DNA from: Nitrospira sp. CG24D
GTDB taxonomy: Bacteria > Nitrospirota > Nitrospiria > Nitrospirales > Nitrospiraceae
Direction: 5' to 3'
Length of the DNA stretch: 64,000 nucleotides
Assembly (NCBI GenBank): GCA_002869855.2
Contig: NEWQ02000008.1
Location: 1 to 64,000 of the forward strand
Translations under genes and position numbers: made by a program
Notes under the pieces: model-generated
What the model saw: only the letters and a program-made list of their open reading frames with translations
Databases searched by the model: none
What the model was told of the DNA's origin: nothing
In this document: positions 40,165 through 48,020 of the stretch, one piece after another
Layout: every line of letters begins with the position of its first letter
Position numbering within the stretch: the stretch's first letter is position 1

Positions 40165-41697
40165 CTACAGTTTATAGAGCTCGCCGTACTTCTTTTCCAG
40201 GTAGGTCAGGAAGGGCTCCGGGTTGATGCTCTTGCCCGTCACGCGTTGGGCGAGATGGTCCGGGGTGAACATGCGGCCCCAGCGATGAATTTTCTGTTCC
40301 AGCCAGCGGCGCAGCACCAGCAATTGGCCGGCCGCGATCTCATCGTCCAGGTGGGGAATCTCCAGCTTGGCTTGCTCGAAGAACTGGACCGAATAGAGGT
40401 TGCCCAGGGTATAGGTCGGGAAGTAGCCGAAGGCGCCGAAGGACCAATGAACGTCCTGCAATACACCCTCGGCGTCGGTCGGGGGCGTAATGCCGAGATA
40501 GTCCTGCATCTTCTTGTTCCAGATGCCCGGCAAATCGTCGGGTTGCGTCCGGCCTTCGATAAGATCCTGCTCAATCTCGAACCGCAGCATGATATGCAGG
40601 TTATAGGTGAGTTCATCGGCTTCGACGCGGATGAGCGACGGCTTCACGCAATTGATGGCCGCGTAGAAGTGCTCCAGATCGATGCCGCGCAATTGATGGT
40701 GAAACGTCTGTTGCAGGATCGGGTAGAAGAACTGCCAGAACGCCCGTGACCGCCCCACGCAGTTTTCCCACATGCGCGACTGGCTCTCGTGGATGCCGAG
40801 TGACACGGATTCCCCGAGCGGCGTGCCGAAGTAGCGCTGGTCGAGGCCTTGGTCGTAGAGGCCATGGCCGCCTTCGTGAATACAACTGAAGAGGCAGGAC
40901 TGTAGTTCGTGCTCATGGATGCGGGTCGTCACGCGCACGTCGGTCGGATGGAACGACGTCGTGAACGGATGGGCGGAGAGGTCCAGCCGTCCGCGCTCGA
41001 AGTCGTACCCCATGGCGATCAGCACAAGCCGGCCGAATTCCAGCTGCCGGGCCTGATCGTATGAGTGCCGGAGAATGCTGTCGTCGATCTGATTCGGGCT
41101 CTGGGTCACGCGCTTGAGCAGCGGCACAAGACGCGCTTTCATCTGGGCAAACAGCGGCCGGAGCGTGGCGATGGTGGATCCGGGTTCGTAGACATCCAGC
41201 AACGCATCGTAGGGCGAGGTCTTATACCCGAGGTATTCAGCCTCTTCCCGCTTGAGCGCCAACACCGTGCGGAGGTTGGGGAGAAACTGGCGAAAGTTGT
41301 TCTGCTCTTTGGCCTCGGCCCAGACCTGCTGCGCCAGGGAGGTTTCCCGGCTGAGTCTGATTACAAAATCGGAGGGGAGCTTTTTTGCGCGGCTGAAATC
41401 CCGCCAGATTTCGCGCAGCAGCGAGCGCGACGGTTCGTCCCACAGATCGCCCGGTTGATCGATGGCCTGTCCGGTCGCCGGGTCGACGGTGGCGGCGAGG
41501 AACTGTTCGATATCCGGGGAGACGAGTTTGTCGTGTGCGATGCCTTGGAGCACGGCGATCTGTTCCGCTCGCGCTTCTCCGCCGCCGGCCGGCATGTGTG
41601 TTTCCTGGTCCCACGATAAGACGGATGCGGCGCTGTTGATTCTGGTGATCTCCAACAGCTTGGTTGTCAGTGGTGCAAGCGTCGCAACAGTCTTCAC
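40165..41697 (-). CDS. M32-family metallocarboxypeptidase (Taq type)
   Basis: This family removes C-terminal residues from peptides using one metal ion. The 510-residue protein has the HEGGH motif in 'SCIHEGGHGLYDQG' with a downstream 'GLGIHESQSRMWEN' carrying the third ligand, and the M32-type N-terminal 'ASVLSWDQETHMP'. Length is usual for thermostable carboxypeptidase 1. A divergent promoter region of about 100 bases separates it from the methyltransferase gene on the + strand. Confidence 0.93.
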   Translation of the reverse strand: MKTVATLAPLTTKLLEITRINSAASVLSWDQETHMPAGGGEARAEQIAVLQGIAHDKLVSPDIEQFLAATVDPATGQAIDQPGDLWDEPSRSLLREIWRDFSRAKKLPSDFVIRLSRETSLAQQVWAEAKEQNNFRQFLPNLRTVLALKREEAEYLGYKTSPYDALLDVYEPGSTIATLRPLFAQMKARLVPLLKRVTQSPNQIDDSILRHSYDQARQLEFGRLVLIAMGYDFERGRLDLSAHPFTTSFHPTDVRVTTRIHEHELQSCLFSCIHEGGHGLYDQGLDQRYFGTPLGESVSLGIHESQSRMWENCVGRSRAFWQFFYPILQQTFHHQLRGIDLEHFYAAINCVKPSLIRVEADELTYNLHIMLRFEIEQDLIEGRTQPDDLPGIWNKKMQDYLGITPPTDAEGVLQDVHWSFGAFGYFPTYTLGNLYSVQFFEQAKLEIPHLDDEIAAGQLLVLRRWLEQKIHRWGRMFTPDHLAQRVTGKSINPEPFLTYLEKKYGELYKL

Positions 41698-41800
41698 GTC
41701 CGGCCTCCTCGCGTATGCTAAGATCTCGATTCTTCAATCAGTCTACGCAAGGCGGACAGGGTTTTTCAAATGATGCGGGAATGATGCGAAAGGATGGCGA

Positions 41801-42451
41801 ATGAAGACCTTGGTCGCTTCTGAGATCGAATCCTATGCCCAGGCCCATTCCATGCCGGAGTCCGACGTGGCGCGGACGCTTCGTGAAGAGACGCAGCGGA
41901 CGATGGAGTATGCCCAGATGCTGGTCGGGCCGCTCGAAGGGGCATTCCTGAAAATGATGGCGCAGCTGGTCGGAGCGAAGCGTGTGCTGGAGATTGGGAT
42001 GTTCACGGGCTACAGTGCGCTCTGTTTCGCGGAGGCGATTCCTGGCGATGGCCGCGTGGTCACCTGCGAGATCGACGAATCTTCGGCAGCGTTGGGGCGG
42101 AAGCATTTCGCCAACAGCCTGCACGGCAAGAAGATCGAGATCCGCCTCGGGCCGGCATTGGAGACCATGCGAGAGCTGGCCGGTCCATTTGATGTGATCT
42201 TTATCGATGCTGATAAGATCAACTACCTGAACTATTATCACCGGGCGCTCGATTTGCTGTCGCCCACCGGCGTCATCCTGATCGACAATGTGCTCTGGGA
42301 CGGTGATGTGCTGAAGCAGCCGCCGCCCGATGAGAAGACGGCGGCGATCCAGGAATTGAATCGGACGGTGGCCGGCGATCCGCGCGTGACGGCGGTGTTG
42401 GTGACGATTCGCGATGGAGTCTTGGTGATACGGGAAAAGGCGTCGGTGTAA
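41801..42451 (+). CDS. SAM-dependent O-methyltransferase (caffeoyl-CoA OMT type)
   Basis: The 216-residue protein has the SAM site 'VLEIGMFTGYSAL', the metal-ligand strand 'DVIFIDADKINYLNYY' and 'GVILIDNVLWDGDV', all typical of the small divalent-cation-dependent O-methyltransferases. AAAGGA lies 6 bases before the ATG. The substrate is unknown. Its stop overlaps the next start by one base (TAATG). Confidence 0.9.
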   Translation: MKTLVASEIESYAQAHSMPESDVARTLREETQRTMEYAQMLVGPLEGAFLKMMAQLVGAKRVLEIGMFTGYSALCFAEAIPGDGRVVTCEIDESSAALGRKHFANSLHGKKIEIRLGPALETMRELAGPFDVIFIDADKINYLNYYHRALDLLSPTGVILIDNVLWDGDVLKQPPPDEKTAAIQELNRTVAGDPRVTAVLVTIRDGVLVIREKASV

Positions 42452-43356
42452 TGAGGTCACCTTCGACCAGTGCCGCCTACGGTGCACTCGCGCTTGCCGC
42501 CGTGTTGTGGGGGGGGTCGATCGTCGCCCAGAAGCTGGCATTGGGATCGTTTTCCGCCGTCGAAGCGTCAGTGTTGCGTGATATCGGCGGACTGGCCATT
42601 CTGCTCACGACCTGGTGGTGGCAGGAGGGGACTCTGGCCAAGATGTCGGGTGGAGATCTCCGCAGGTTGTGTCTGCTCGGACTCGGGGTATTGGGCAATC
42701 ATCTCCTGATCCTGATGGGGCTGAAGTATGTTAGCGGCGCGGTGGCCGGAGTCATCATCGGCTCGGCCCCGGTGGTCACCGCGCTGTTGTCTGCCGTGAT
42801 GATTCAGGATGTGCCGCTCCGATCGGTGTGGGCCGGGGGGCTGCTGTCTTGCGCCGGTGTGGCGCTGGTGTCGATTGCAGGGTTTCAGGCAGCCGGCGAA
42901 CATCCGGTATTAGGCAGTCTGCTCGTGTTTCTTGGCGTGGTGAGCTGGGCGCTCTATAGTATCGGCAGTCGGGCTGTGATGGACCGGATCTCGCCGCTCA
43001 CGGTGAATTGGACGACGTTGTTGGTGGCGACCGTGCTGCAGATTCCTCTTCTGTGGACGGATCGCAAGATGCTCGATGCCGGCGTGGCCTCGGTAACGAT
43101 GCCGGATTGGCTGGCGCTCGGATATCTGGTGATTTTTGCGACCGCCGTCGCGCAGCAAGCCTGGCTGTTTGGGGTGCAGGGCATCGGGCCCTCCCGGGCG
43201 TCGATCCTCGGCAACCTCACGCCGGTTGCGGCGGTCGCTCTCTCGGCGCTGATTCTGCGTGAGTCAGTCGGTCCGGTGGAGGTCATCGGGATTGCGTTGA
43301 TCCTTGCCGGTGTCTGGGTGGTCGATCGATCCACGAAGCTGCCGGCCGATTCATAA
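42451..43356 (+). CDS. EamA/DMT-family membrane transporter
   Basis: The 301-residue protein has ten predicted helices in two EamA repeats, e.g. 'AYGALALAAVLWGGSIVAQKLA' and 'LIFLGVVSWALYSIGSRAVM'-like segments, with a C-terminal 'LILAGVWVVDRS'. DMT members often export amino acids or small metabolites; the substrate is not clear. It is coupled to the O-methyltransferase gene by a one-base overlap, so the transporter could export a methylated product. Confidence 0.85.
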   Translation: MRSPSTSAAYGALALAAVLWGGSIVAQKLALGSFSAVEASVLRDIGGLAILLTTWWWQEGTLAKMSGGDLRRLCLLGLGVLGNHLLILMGLKYVSGAVAGVIIGSAPVVTALLSAVMIQDVPLRSVWAGGLLSCAGVALVSIAGFQAAGEHPVLGSLLVFLGVVSWALYSIGSRAVMDRISPLTVNWTTLLVATVLQIPLLWTDRKMLDAGVASVTMPDWLALGYLVIFATAVAQQAWLFGVQGIGPSRASILGNLTPVAAVALSALILRESVGPVEVIGIALILAGVWVVDRSTKLPADS

Positions 43357-43658
43357 CGCTACTTAAGAGTAGGGTGTTTCACCATCAGGAAATTCCTGAT
43401 GAGGGAATAATGGCCCTAGTGCTACTCCTGTCAGGGCCTTTCCTGTACGATGCCCCCCATTCATGCGCACTCATCCGTGCCGCACAGGTCCTGTGCCTCA
43501 TTTCTCCTGCCATTCCAAGGCCGATAGGCCGCGTTTCATACAAGGTTATCCCATCGCAGGATATGTCCGCAGAGAGGCCTTTGGGTGTGATTCGTCGCAC
43601 GGGGTGCCGGGACCTCTCCTGGAGCCTGGCTGTTTCATCATTGCCTGACCCACTGCCA
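43357..43658. other. Leader region before the histidine kinase gene
   Basis: A 302-base stretch lies between the transporter stop and the preferred kinase start. It contains a 19-bp palindrome (43383-43401) described separately. The frame is open across most of it, so a longer N-terminus for the kinase cannot be excluded, but the extra residues look unlike a protein domain. Confidence 0.5.
43383..43401 (+). promoter_or_regulatory. 19-bp palindrome, putative operator of the two-component genes
   Basis: CATCAGGAA-A-TTCCTGATG is a 9-1-9 inverted repeat. A related site (46188-46202) begins with the same CATCAGGAA and TTCCT and lies in front of the next small unit. Both precede genes of the same signalling cluster, so a NarL-type regulator encoded between them is a natural candidate to bind. 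Confidence 0.6.
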
Positions 43659-45491
43659 ATGACGAATCGGACAATCCATATCTCCATCGGCTCGATACTG
43701 GCAGGGACGTTTCTGCTCGATCGCTTCACGCCGCTGGGGTATCAGGAGTTTCTGCTCTATGCGGTGCCGATTGTGCTCACGCTCTGGCTGGAGCAGGCGT
43801 GGTCTGCCTACCTGGTGGCGGGCCTGGCGACGCTCTTAGCCTATGCCGGATTGGTTCTTTCTCCCACCGGCATTCCGGCGGACGTGGCCTTTCTGAACCG
43901 GACGCTCAGTGCCACGCTTTTCTGGATTGTGGCCGTGCTGGTAAACCGGAGCCGTGCGGCCATCCTGGATCGAAGCGCCCGGCAATTGGCTGCGCTGGTC
44001 AATTCGTCGGTGGATGCGATCATCAGTCAGGATCTCAATGGAATGATCACCAGCTGGAATGGGGCGGCAGAACGCCTCTTCGGCTATGACGCCTCCGAAC
44101 GGATCGGCCATCCCCTGAGCGTGATCATGGCATCGGAGCAGGTGGGCGAAGAAGCTGAGAAGAGCCGACAACTCTTGTCTGGAGTCGCGATGCCTCCGTA
44201 TGACACGGCGTGGTTGAATCGTGATGGATCTGTGATCGCGTTGTCGCTGAGCCGGTCTCCGATTCGAAACCAGTTTGGTTCCGTCGTGGGCATGTCCACC
44301 ATCGCGCACGACATCACGGCGAGGCTGAAAGCGGAGGCGTCTTACAAGCACAGTGAAGTCACGCTCCAGGCGTTCTTTGAAAGTGCGTCGCTCATGATGG
44401 GCGTGGTGGAAGTTCTTGATGACGACATCCGGAATCTGTCGGTCAACCGGGCTACGGCCAAGTTTATGGGCACGACGCAGGAGGCGATACGCGGGCGAAC
44501 CGCCTCCGAGTTGGGCGTGCCCCGGGACGTGATCCGCATGTGGCTGAATCACTATCGCCTCTGTATCAAGGACCAGTCGCCGGTGCGGTTTGAATATGAG
44601 CATTGTAACGCGCGCGGGGGCAAGGTCGAACGACGATCGTTGTTGGCGACGGTCTCGCTGATCGATAACGGAGCGAGCGGCGTGGTGCGGTGTTCCTTCA
44701 TTGTGGACGATGTGACGGAATGGAGAAAGACTGAAGATCTGCTCCGGCAGGCGCACGCGATGTTGGAGTTGCGCGTAGCCGAGCGGACAGCTGAACTCGG
44801 CAGCGCGACCGTGCGGGCCCGGACGCTGGCCCAGCGTCTCTTTGACGTGCAGGAAGCGGAGCGGCGCGCCGTGGCGCAGGATCTCCACGATGAAATCGGC
44901 CAGGTCCTGACGGCGCTCAAATTGAATTTACAGCAGGTGCAACGTGACGGGCAAGGGACAGAACCCTCAATGGAGTTGAACGAAAGCATCGAGATCAGCG
45001 ACCAGCTATTGGCCCGAGTTCGGAGCCTGGCGTTGGATCTGCGGCCTTCGCTGTTGGATGACCTCGGGCTGGTGCCGGCCCTGCGCTGGTATGCGACCCG
45101 GCAGGCGGAGCGGGCCGGCTGGAAGTTGCAGCTGCATCTGGACGAGGCTCCGCTGATTTTGACGGGCTCTCGGAGCATTGCCTGTTTTCGCGTCGCGCAG
45201 GAGGCGATGACCAATATTGCTCGTCATGCCAAGGCCACATCGGTCTCGCTCTCGCTTGCGGTGGCCTCCGAGGAGGTTCGTGTGGTGGTGCAGGATGACG
45301 GGTGCGGTTTCGACGTGGCGGCCGTGCGAGTCCGAGCCCAGCAGGGGGTGAGTCTGGGGATGTTGGGGATGGAGGAACGGGTCAGCCTTGTAGGAGGCAC
45401 CATGACGATCCAGTCGACGATCGGGCAGGGAACGTCCTTGATATTCTCCGTCCCGCTTACCGAGCCGCAGCAGGAGGCGTTGTCGGTATGA
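43659..45491 (+). CDS. PAS-domain sensor histidine kinase, NarX/HisKA_3 type
   Basis: The 610-residue protein (from ATG 43659) has about four N-terminal helices ('GSILAGTFLLDRF', 'LLYAVPIVLTLWLE'), a PAS domain ('ALVNSSVDAIISQDLNGMI'), a second PAS-like region ('LQAFFESASLMMGVVEVLD'), then the HisKA_3 phospho-acceptor region ('RAVAQDLHDEIGQVLTAL') with its His and a HATPase domain ('AQEAMTNIARHAKATSV', 'VQDDGCGFDV', 'LGMLGMEERVSLVGG'). No clear ribosome site precedes 43659, and ATGs at 43563 and 43410 remain possible. It overlaps the response regulator gene by 4 bases (ATGA). Confidence 0.88.
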   Translation: MTNRTIHISIGSILAGTFLLDRFTPLGYQEFLLYAVPIVLTLWLEQAWSAYLVAGLATLLAYAGLVLSPTGIPADVAFLNRTLSATLFWIVAVLVNRSRAAILDRSARQLAALVNSSVDAIISQDLNGMITSWNGAAERLFGYDASERIGHPLSVIMASEQVGEEAEKSRQLLSGVAMPPYDTAWLNRDGSVIALSLSRSPIRNQFGSVVGMSTIAHDITARLKAEASYKHSEVTLQAFFESASLMMGVVEVLDDDIRNLSVNRATAKFMGTTQEAIRGRTASELGVPRDVIRMWLNHYRLCIKDQSPVRFEYEHCNARGGKVERRSLLATVSLIDNGASGVVRCSFIVDDVTEWRKTEDLLRQAHAMLELRVAERTAELGSATVRARTLAQRLFDVQEAERRAVAQDLHDEIGQVLTALKLNLQQVQRDGQGTEPSMELNESIEISDQLLARVRSLALDLRPSLLDDLGLVPALRWYATRQAERAGWKLQLHLDEAPLILTGSRSIACFRVAQEAMTNIARHAKATSVSLSLAVASEEVRVVVQDDGCGFDVAAVRVRAQQGVSLGMLGMEERVSLVGGTMTIQSTIGQGTSLIFSVPLTEPQQEALSV

Positions 45492-46141
45492 GTACAGTCC
45501 AAGTGCTGTTGGCCGAAGATCATCAGCTGGTCAGAGCCGGGATTCATGCGCTCCTGGATAAGATGGGCGGCGTCTCGGTGGTGGCTGAGGTCAGCGATGG
45601 TCAGGCCGCCGTGAAGGCGGTGGAGACGCATCAGCCTGATCTGGTGCTCATGGACATTGCGATGCCCGGGTTGAACGGATTGGAGGCCGCCGCCCGGATT
45701 ACGAAGAGCTGGCCGAAGGTTAAGGTCGTCATCTTATCGATGCATGCGAATGAAGAGTACCTTCGCCAGGCTCTGAAGGCCGGGGTGACAGGGTATTTGT
45801 TGAAAGGCGCCGACATTCAGGAGTTGGAGTTGGCGATCAGAACGGTCAGCAAGGGTGAGCCGTATCTGACTCCTTCGGTGGCCCGGTATGCGATTGAGGC
45901 CTATCAGCACGAAGGGGCTCGTCCGCTCAATCCGCTCGATCGGCTCAGCCCGCGTCAGCGGGAGATTTTGCAGCTCATCGCCGAAGGCCACTCGACCAAA
46001 GAGATTGCCTTCCGGTTGAGCCTCAGCGCCAAAACGGTTGAGACGCATCGTTCGCAATTGATGGAGCGGCTGGATATCCGTGATGTCGCGGGGCTCGTCC
46101 GGTTTGCGATCCAGGTCGGGTTGGTCCATCCCTCGTCATAA
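45488..46141 (+). CDS. NarL/FixJ-family response regulator
   Basis: The 217-residue regulator has a receiver domain with acidic pocket 'LLAEDHQL', phospho-acceptor 'LVLMDIAMPG', Thr/Ser 'VILSMHANEE' and Lys 'YLLKGA', then a LuxR-type helix-turn-helix ('LSPRQREILQLIAEGHSTKEI', 'LSAKTVETHRSQLME'). It overlaps the kinase gene by 4 bases, forming a cognate pair. It may bind the palindrome-like sites upstream of the kinase and upstream of the following small gene. Confidence 0.95.
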   Translation: MSTVQVLLAEDHQLVRAGIHALLDKMGGVSVVAEVSDGQAAVKAVETHQPDLVLMDIAMPGLNGLEAAARITKSWPKVKVVILSMHANEEYLRQALKAGVTGYLLKGADIQELELAIRTVSKGEPYLTPSVARYAIEAYQHEGARPLNPLDRLSPRQREILQLIAEGHSTKEIAFRLSLSAKTVETHRSQLMERLDIRDVAGLVRFAIQVGLVHPSS

Positions 46142-46187
46142 AGCACAACGGTCTCCGTTCACAATGCTTGTACTGGGAAAGATGTCC

Positions 46188-46209
46188 CATCAGGAATTTC
46201 CTCACTGGG
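46188..46209 (+). promoter_or_regulatory. Second copy of the two-component operator-like site
   Basis: CATCAGGAATTTCCT matches the left half and centre of the 43383 palindrome. The right half is degenerate (CACTGGG). It is in the gap between the response regulator stop and a small gene encoding an 87-residue protein. Confidence 0.5.
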
Positions 46210-46245
46210 TAGGGAGCGATGCCTCTGGTAAGACTATCTACTTGA

Positions 46246-46259
46246 TAGGCGATCGCCTA
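46246..46259. promoter_or_regulatory. 14-bp perfect palindrome TAGGCGATCGCCTA
   Basis: A perfect 7-7 inverted repeat, 23 bases upstream of the ATG at 46283. Its core GCGATCGC resembles a methylase/HIP-like palindrome. A binding site for a dimeric regulator is possible; nothing else supports a role. Confidence 0.35.
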
Positions 46260-46282
46260 CTGATGTGTCATACGAGGGCGTG

Positions 46283-46546
46283 ATGGTTGTCATTGGACTC
46301 TTGGTGAAGGGGCCTCAAGGGGAAGAGTATTTGGTGACCGGTGAGTCCGAGGTTGGCGATGGTCCCAAACCGTTTCGGATTTTTCGGCGCGAGCCGCAAG
46401 GATGGGTATTGGCTAATCTGTCGACGGATGAGCAGGTTCGCTTGCGCGCGGAGGCGATGATCGGGATCTATAAGATGGCCAGACAGTTTGGTGTCGGGGT
46501 TCCCTGGCCGTCCCAGGGCCTCAATCCAGATGCTTCCGGACAATAG
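46283..46546 (+). CDS. Small protein of unknown function next to a receiver
   Basis: The 87-residue product starts 'MVVIGLLVKGPQGEEYLV' and has 'FRIFRREPQGWVLANLSTDE'. No domain was recognised; the pattern is of a small beta-rich soluble protein. An in-frame GTG at 46265 is an alternative start; GAGGG lies just upstream of the ATG at 46283. It overlaps the following receiver gene by 17 bases in another frame and is preceded by an operator-like site shared with the two-component unit, so a role in the same pathway is suggested. Confidence 0.55.
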   Translation: MVVIGLLVKGPQGEEYLVTGESEVGDGPKPFRIFRREPQGWVLANLSTDEQVRLRAEAMIGIYKMARQFGVGVPWPSQGLNPDASGQ

Positions 46547-46940
46547 CCACCGTCCAGAGGGAGGCCCGATCCGGGTGCTGGTGGTCGACGATCATCAGGT
46601 CCTTCTCCGCGCCTTGGAGGACTGGTTGGGCGGGGTGCCACTGGTCAAGGTGGTCGGGATTTTCGGATCGGCCAGAGAGGCCCTCAGCTGTCTCCCTGAG
46701 CGGCGACCCGACCTCGTGTTACTCGATGCGAATATGCCCGACATGGGCGGTATTGACGCGGTTGAACCGATCAAACAATGGAATCCGTCCGTTCGAGTGG
46801 TCATTATGTCCTTCGACGAAGTCCATCTCGCCATTGCGCGAAGGATGTCGACGGTCGACAAGGCTATTGATAAGCACCATCTGCGAGAGCAGTTTCCTCT
46901 GCTGATTCAGGAGATCGCTCGTACCAGGCCCTCCATCTGA
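46530..46940 (+). CDS. Stand-alone receiver-domain protein
   Basis: The 136-residue protein is a receiver without an output domain: 'VLVVDDHQVLL' (acidic pair), 'PDLVLLDANMPDMGG' (phospho-Asp), 'VVIMSFDEVH' (Ser) and a Lys in 'VDKAID'. All key residues are present, so phosphotransfer is plausible. It overlaps the preceding small gene by 17 bases. It could act as a phosphate sink or a partner of the upstream kinase. Confidence 0.85.
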   Translation: MLPDNSHRPEGGPIRVLVVDDHQVLLRALEDWLGGVPLVKVVGIFGSAREALSCLPERRPDLVLLDANMPDMGGIDAVEPIKQWNPSVRVVIMSFDEVHLAIARRMSTVDKAIDKHHLREQFPLLIQEIARTRPSI

Positions 46941-47029
46941 GACGCCACCTGCCGGCCTCTGGGCGTGATTCTCTCCTCGCCCTCCTGCTGTTGATTGCAG
47001 TATGATGCCCCTCTCACGGAGGAGGCCGC

Positions 47030-47422
47030 ATGCTCGAACAACGCATCGACGAAGTGACCAAAGCCAATCAAGCCTTTTACGAGGCCTTCGGGAGCCTCGA
47101 TATTGCCAAGATGGATCGTATCTGGGCGCACCAGGAATACGTCACATGCATTCATCCCGGCTGGACACTCCGGTCAGACTGGCCTGAAGTGCGCGATTCC
47201 TGGGTGCTGATTTTTAACAATACGTTCTCCATGCAATTTGAATTATCCGAGGTCATGATCCAGGTCGCGGGCGACATGGCCTGGGTGATCTGTGTCGAAA
47301 GCATTACCAGCCAGCAATCCGACGAACCGCAAGAGGCCAAGGTGCTTGCGACAAACCTCTTCGAACTCATCGGCGACGAGTGGCTCATGATTCATCATCA
47401 TGGGTCGGCGGTCATGGGCTAG
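47030..47422 (+). CDS. SnoaL/NTF2-like protein
   Basis: The 130-residue protein starts with 'VTKANQAFYEAFGSLDIAKMDRIW' and has 'CIHPGWTLRSDWPEVRDSW', typical of NTF2-like (SnoaL/DUF4440-type) small domains that bind or modify hydrophobic ligands. It ends with 'WLMIHHHGS'. GGAGG lies just before the ATG. No neighbour clarifies its role. Confidence 0.8.
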   Translation: MLEQRIDEVTKANQAFYEAFGSLDIAKMDRIWAHQEYVTCIHPGWTLRSDWPEVRDSWVLIFNNTFSMQFELSEVMIQVAGDMAWVICVESITSQQSDEPQEAKVLATNLFELIGDEWLMIHHHGSAVMG

Positions 47423-47429
47423 GGCGCGG

Positions 47430-47605
47430 GGCAGCCTGGTAGTCTCCTGTGCTCGCCCAACGCGCGGCCTCAGAAGGCCCTCGTTGGATGCGCGCAGTGA
47501 GGAGACCACCAGGCCGCCCGCTTAAGGAGGAAGAAAAAGAAGTGCCCGCTCAATGCGCGCAGGAGCAAACTACGCCACAGCCCGCTTATAAGAGAAGGAA
47601 GAAGA
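47430..47605. repeat. Imperfect large hairpin and degenerate tandem repeat
   Basis: The 18-base arm 47430-47447 pairs with 47501-47518 with two mismatches, and inside it GGCCT/AGGCC (about 47466-47478) forms the tip. A second, degenerate unit follows; the tract GCCCGCTTAAGGAGGAAG (from 47516) reappears as GCCCGCTTATAAGAGAAGG (from 47580). No protein-coding frame fits. This looks like a chromosomal repeat family rather than a gene. Confidence 0.5.
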
Positions 47606-47678
47606 GGTGGCGTTCGGAGAATCTGTTGCGGCGATACGCTGGATCGAACTTGCTTAACAGGGACTCTGGATTCAGCGG

Positions 47679-47915
47679 TTAGCTCTTCGGTGAGTTGGAG
47701 GGGACTTCGTCGATTTGGATGGTCTTCTGCCATTCGGCGGAGACGGTGTCGCGTTCTTCCATCGTCATGGCGGCATACTTCAGGAACATTTGCGGGCCGC
47801 GGCGGCGGCGCCACGTGAGGAAATTCAGGAAGTGGTCCTTGCACAGGGACTTGGTGCCCGCCGGTGCATAGGGGTTGGATTGACAGTTTGGTGCGCAGCA
47901 GTTGATGTCATGCAT
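47679..47915 (-). CDS. Small Cys/His-containing protein of unknown function
   Basis: The 78-residue product starts 'MHDINCCAPNCQSNPYAP' and continues 'GTKSLCKDHFLNFLTWRRRRG', so Cys6, Cys7, Cys11, Cys25 and a nearby His could bind zinc. The rest is polar and helical. The ATG at 47915 is chosen because it lies at the start of the cysteine-rich part; an upstream start would add 18 unconserved residues. No family was recognised. It is monocistronic, between an NTF2-like gene and a phosphatase gene on the other strand. Confidence 0.65.
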   Translation of the reverse strand: MHDINCCAPNCQSNPYAPAGTKSLCKDHFLNFLTWRRRRGPQMFLKYAAMTMEERDTVSAEWQKTIQIDEVPSNSPKS

Positions 47916-48020
47916 AGTGTGCCTCGTGTAATGGAGCCCAGTATGCCGGTGGGCGCAGCTCATTTTCAAGGCCTCAGTGCCTGGCTTGACCCCTCCGGCT
48001 TCATAGGATAAGGACTGTCC

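Noticed and set aside
43836..44888. 350-residue open frame opposite the histidine kinase
   Set aside because: Antisense to the PAS and HisKA_3 regions; composition typical of a shadow frame.
47516..47605. Repeat units as a CRISPR array
   Set aside because: Only two degenerate units of different spacing, no constant repeat and no cas genes.
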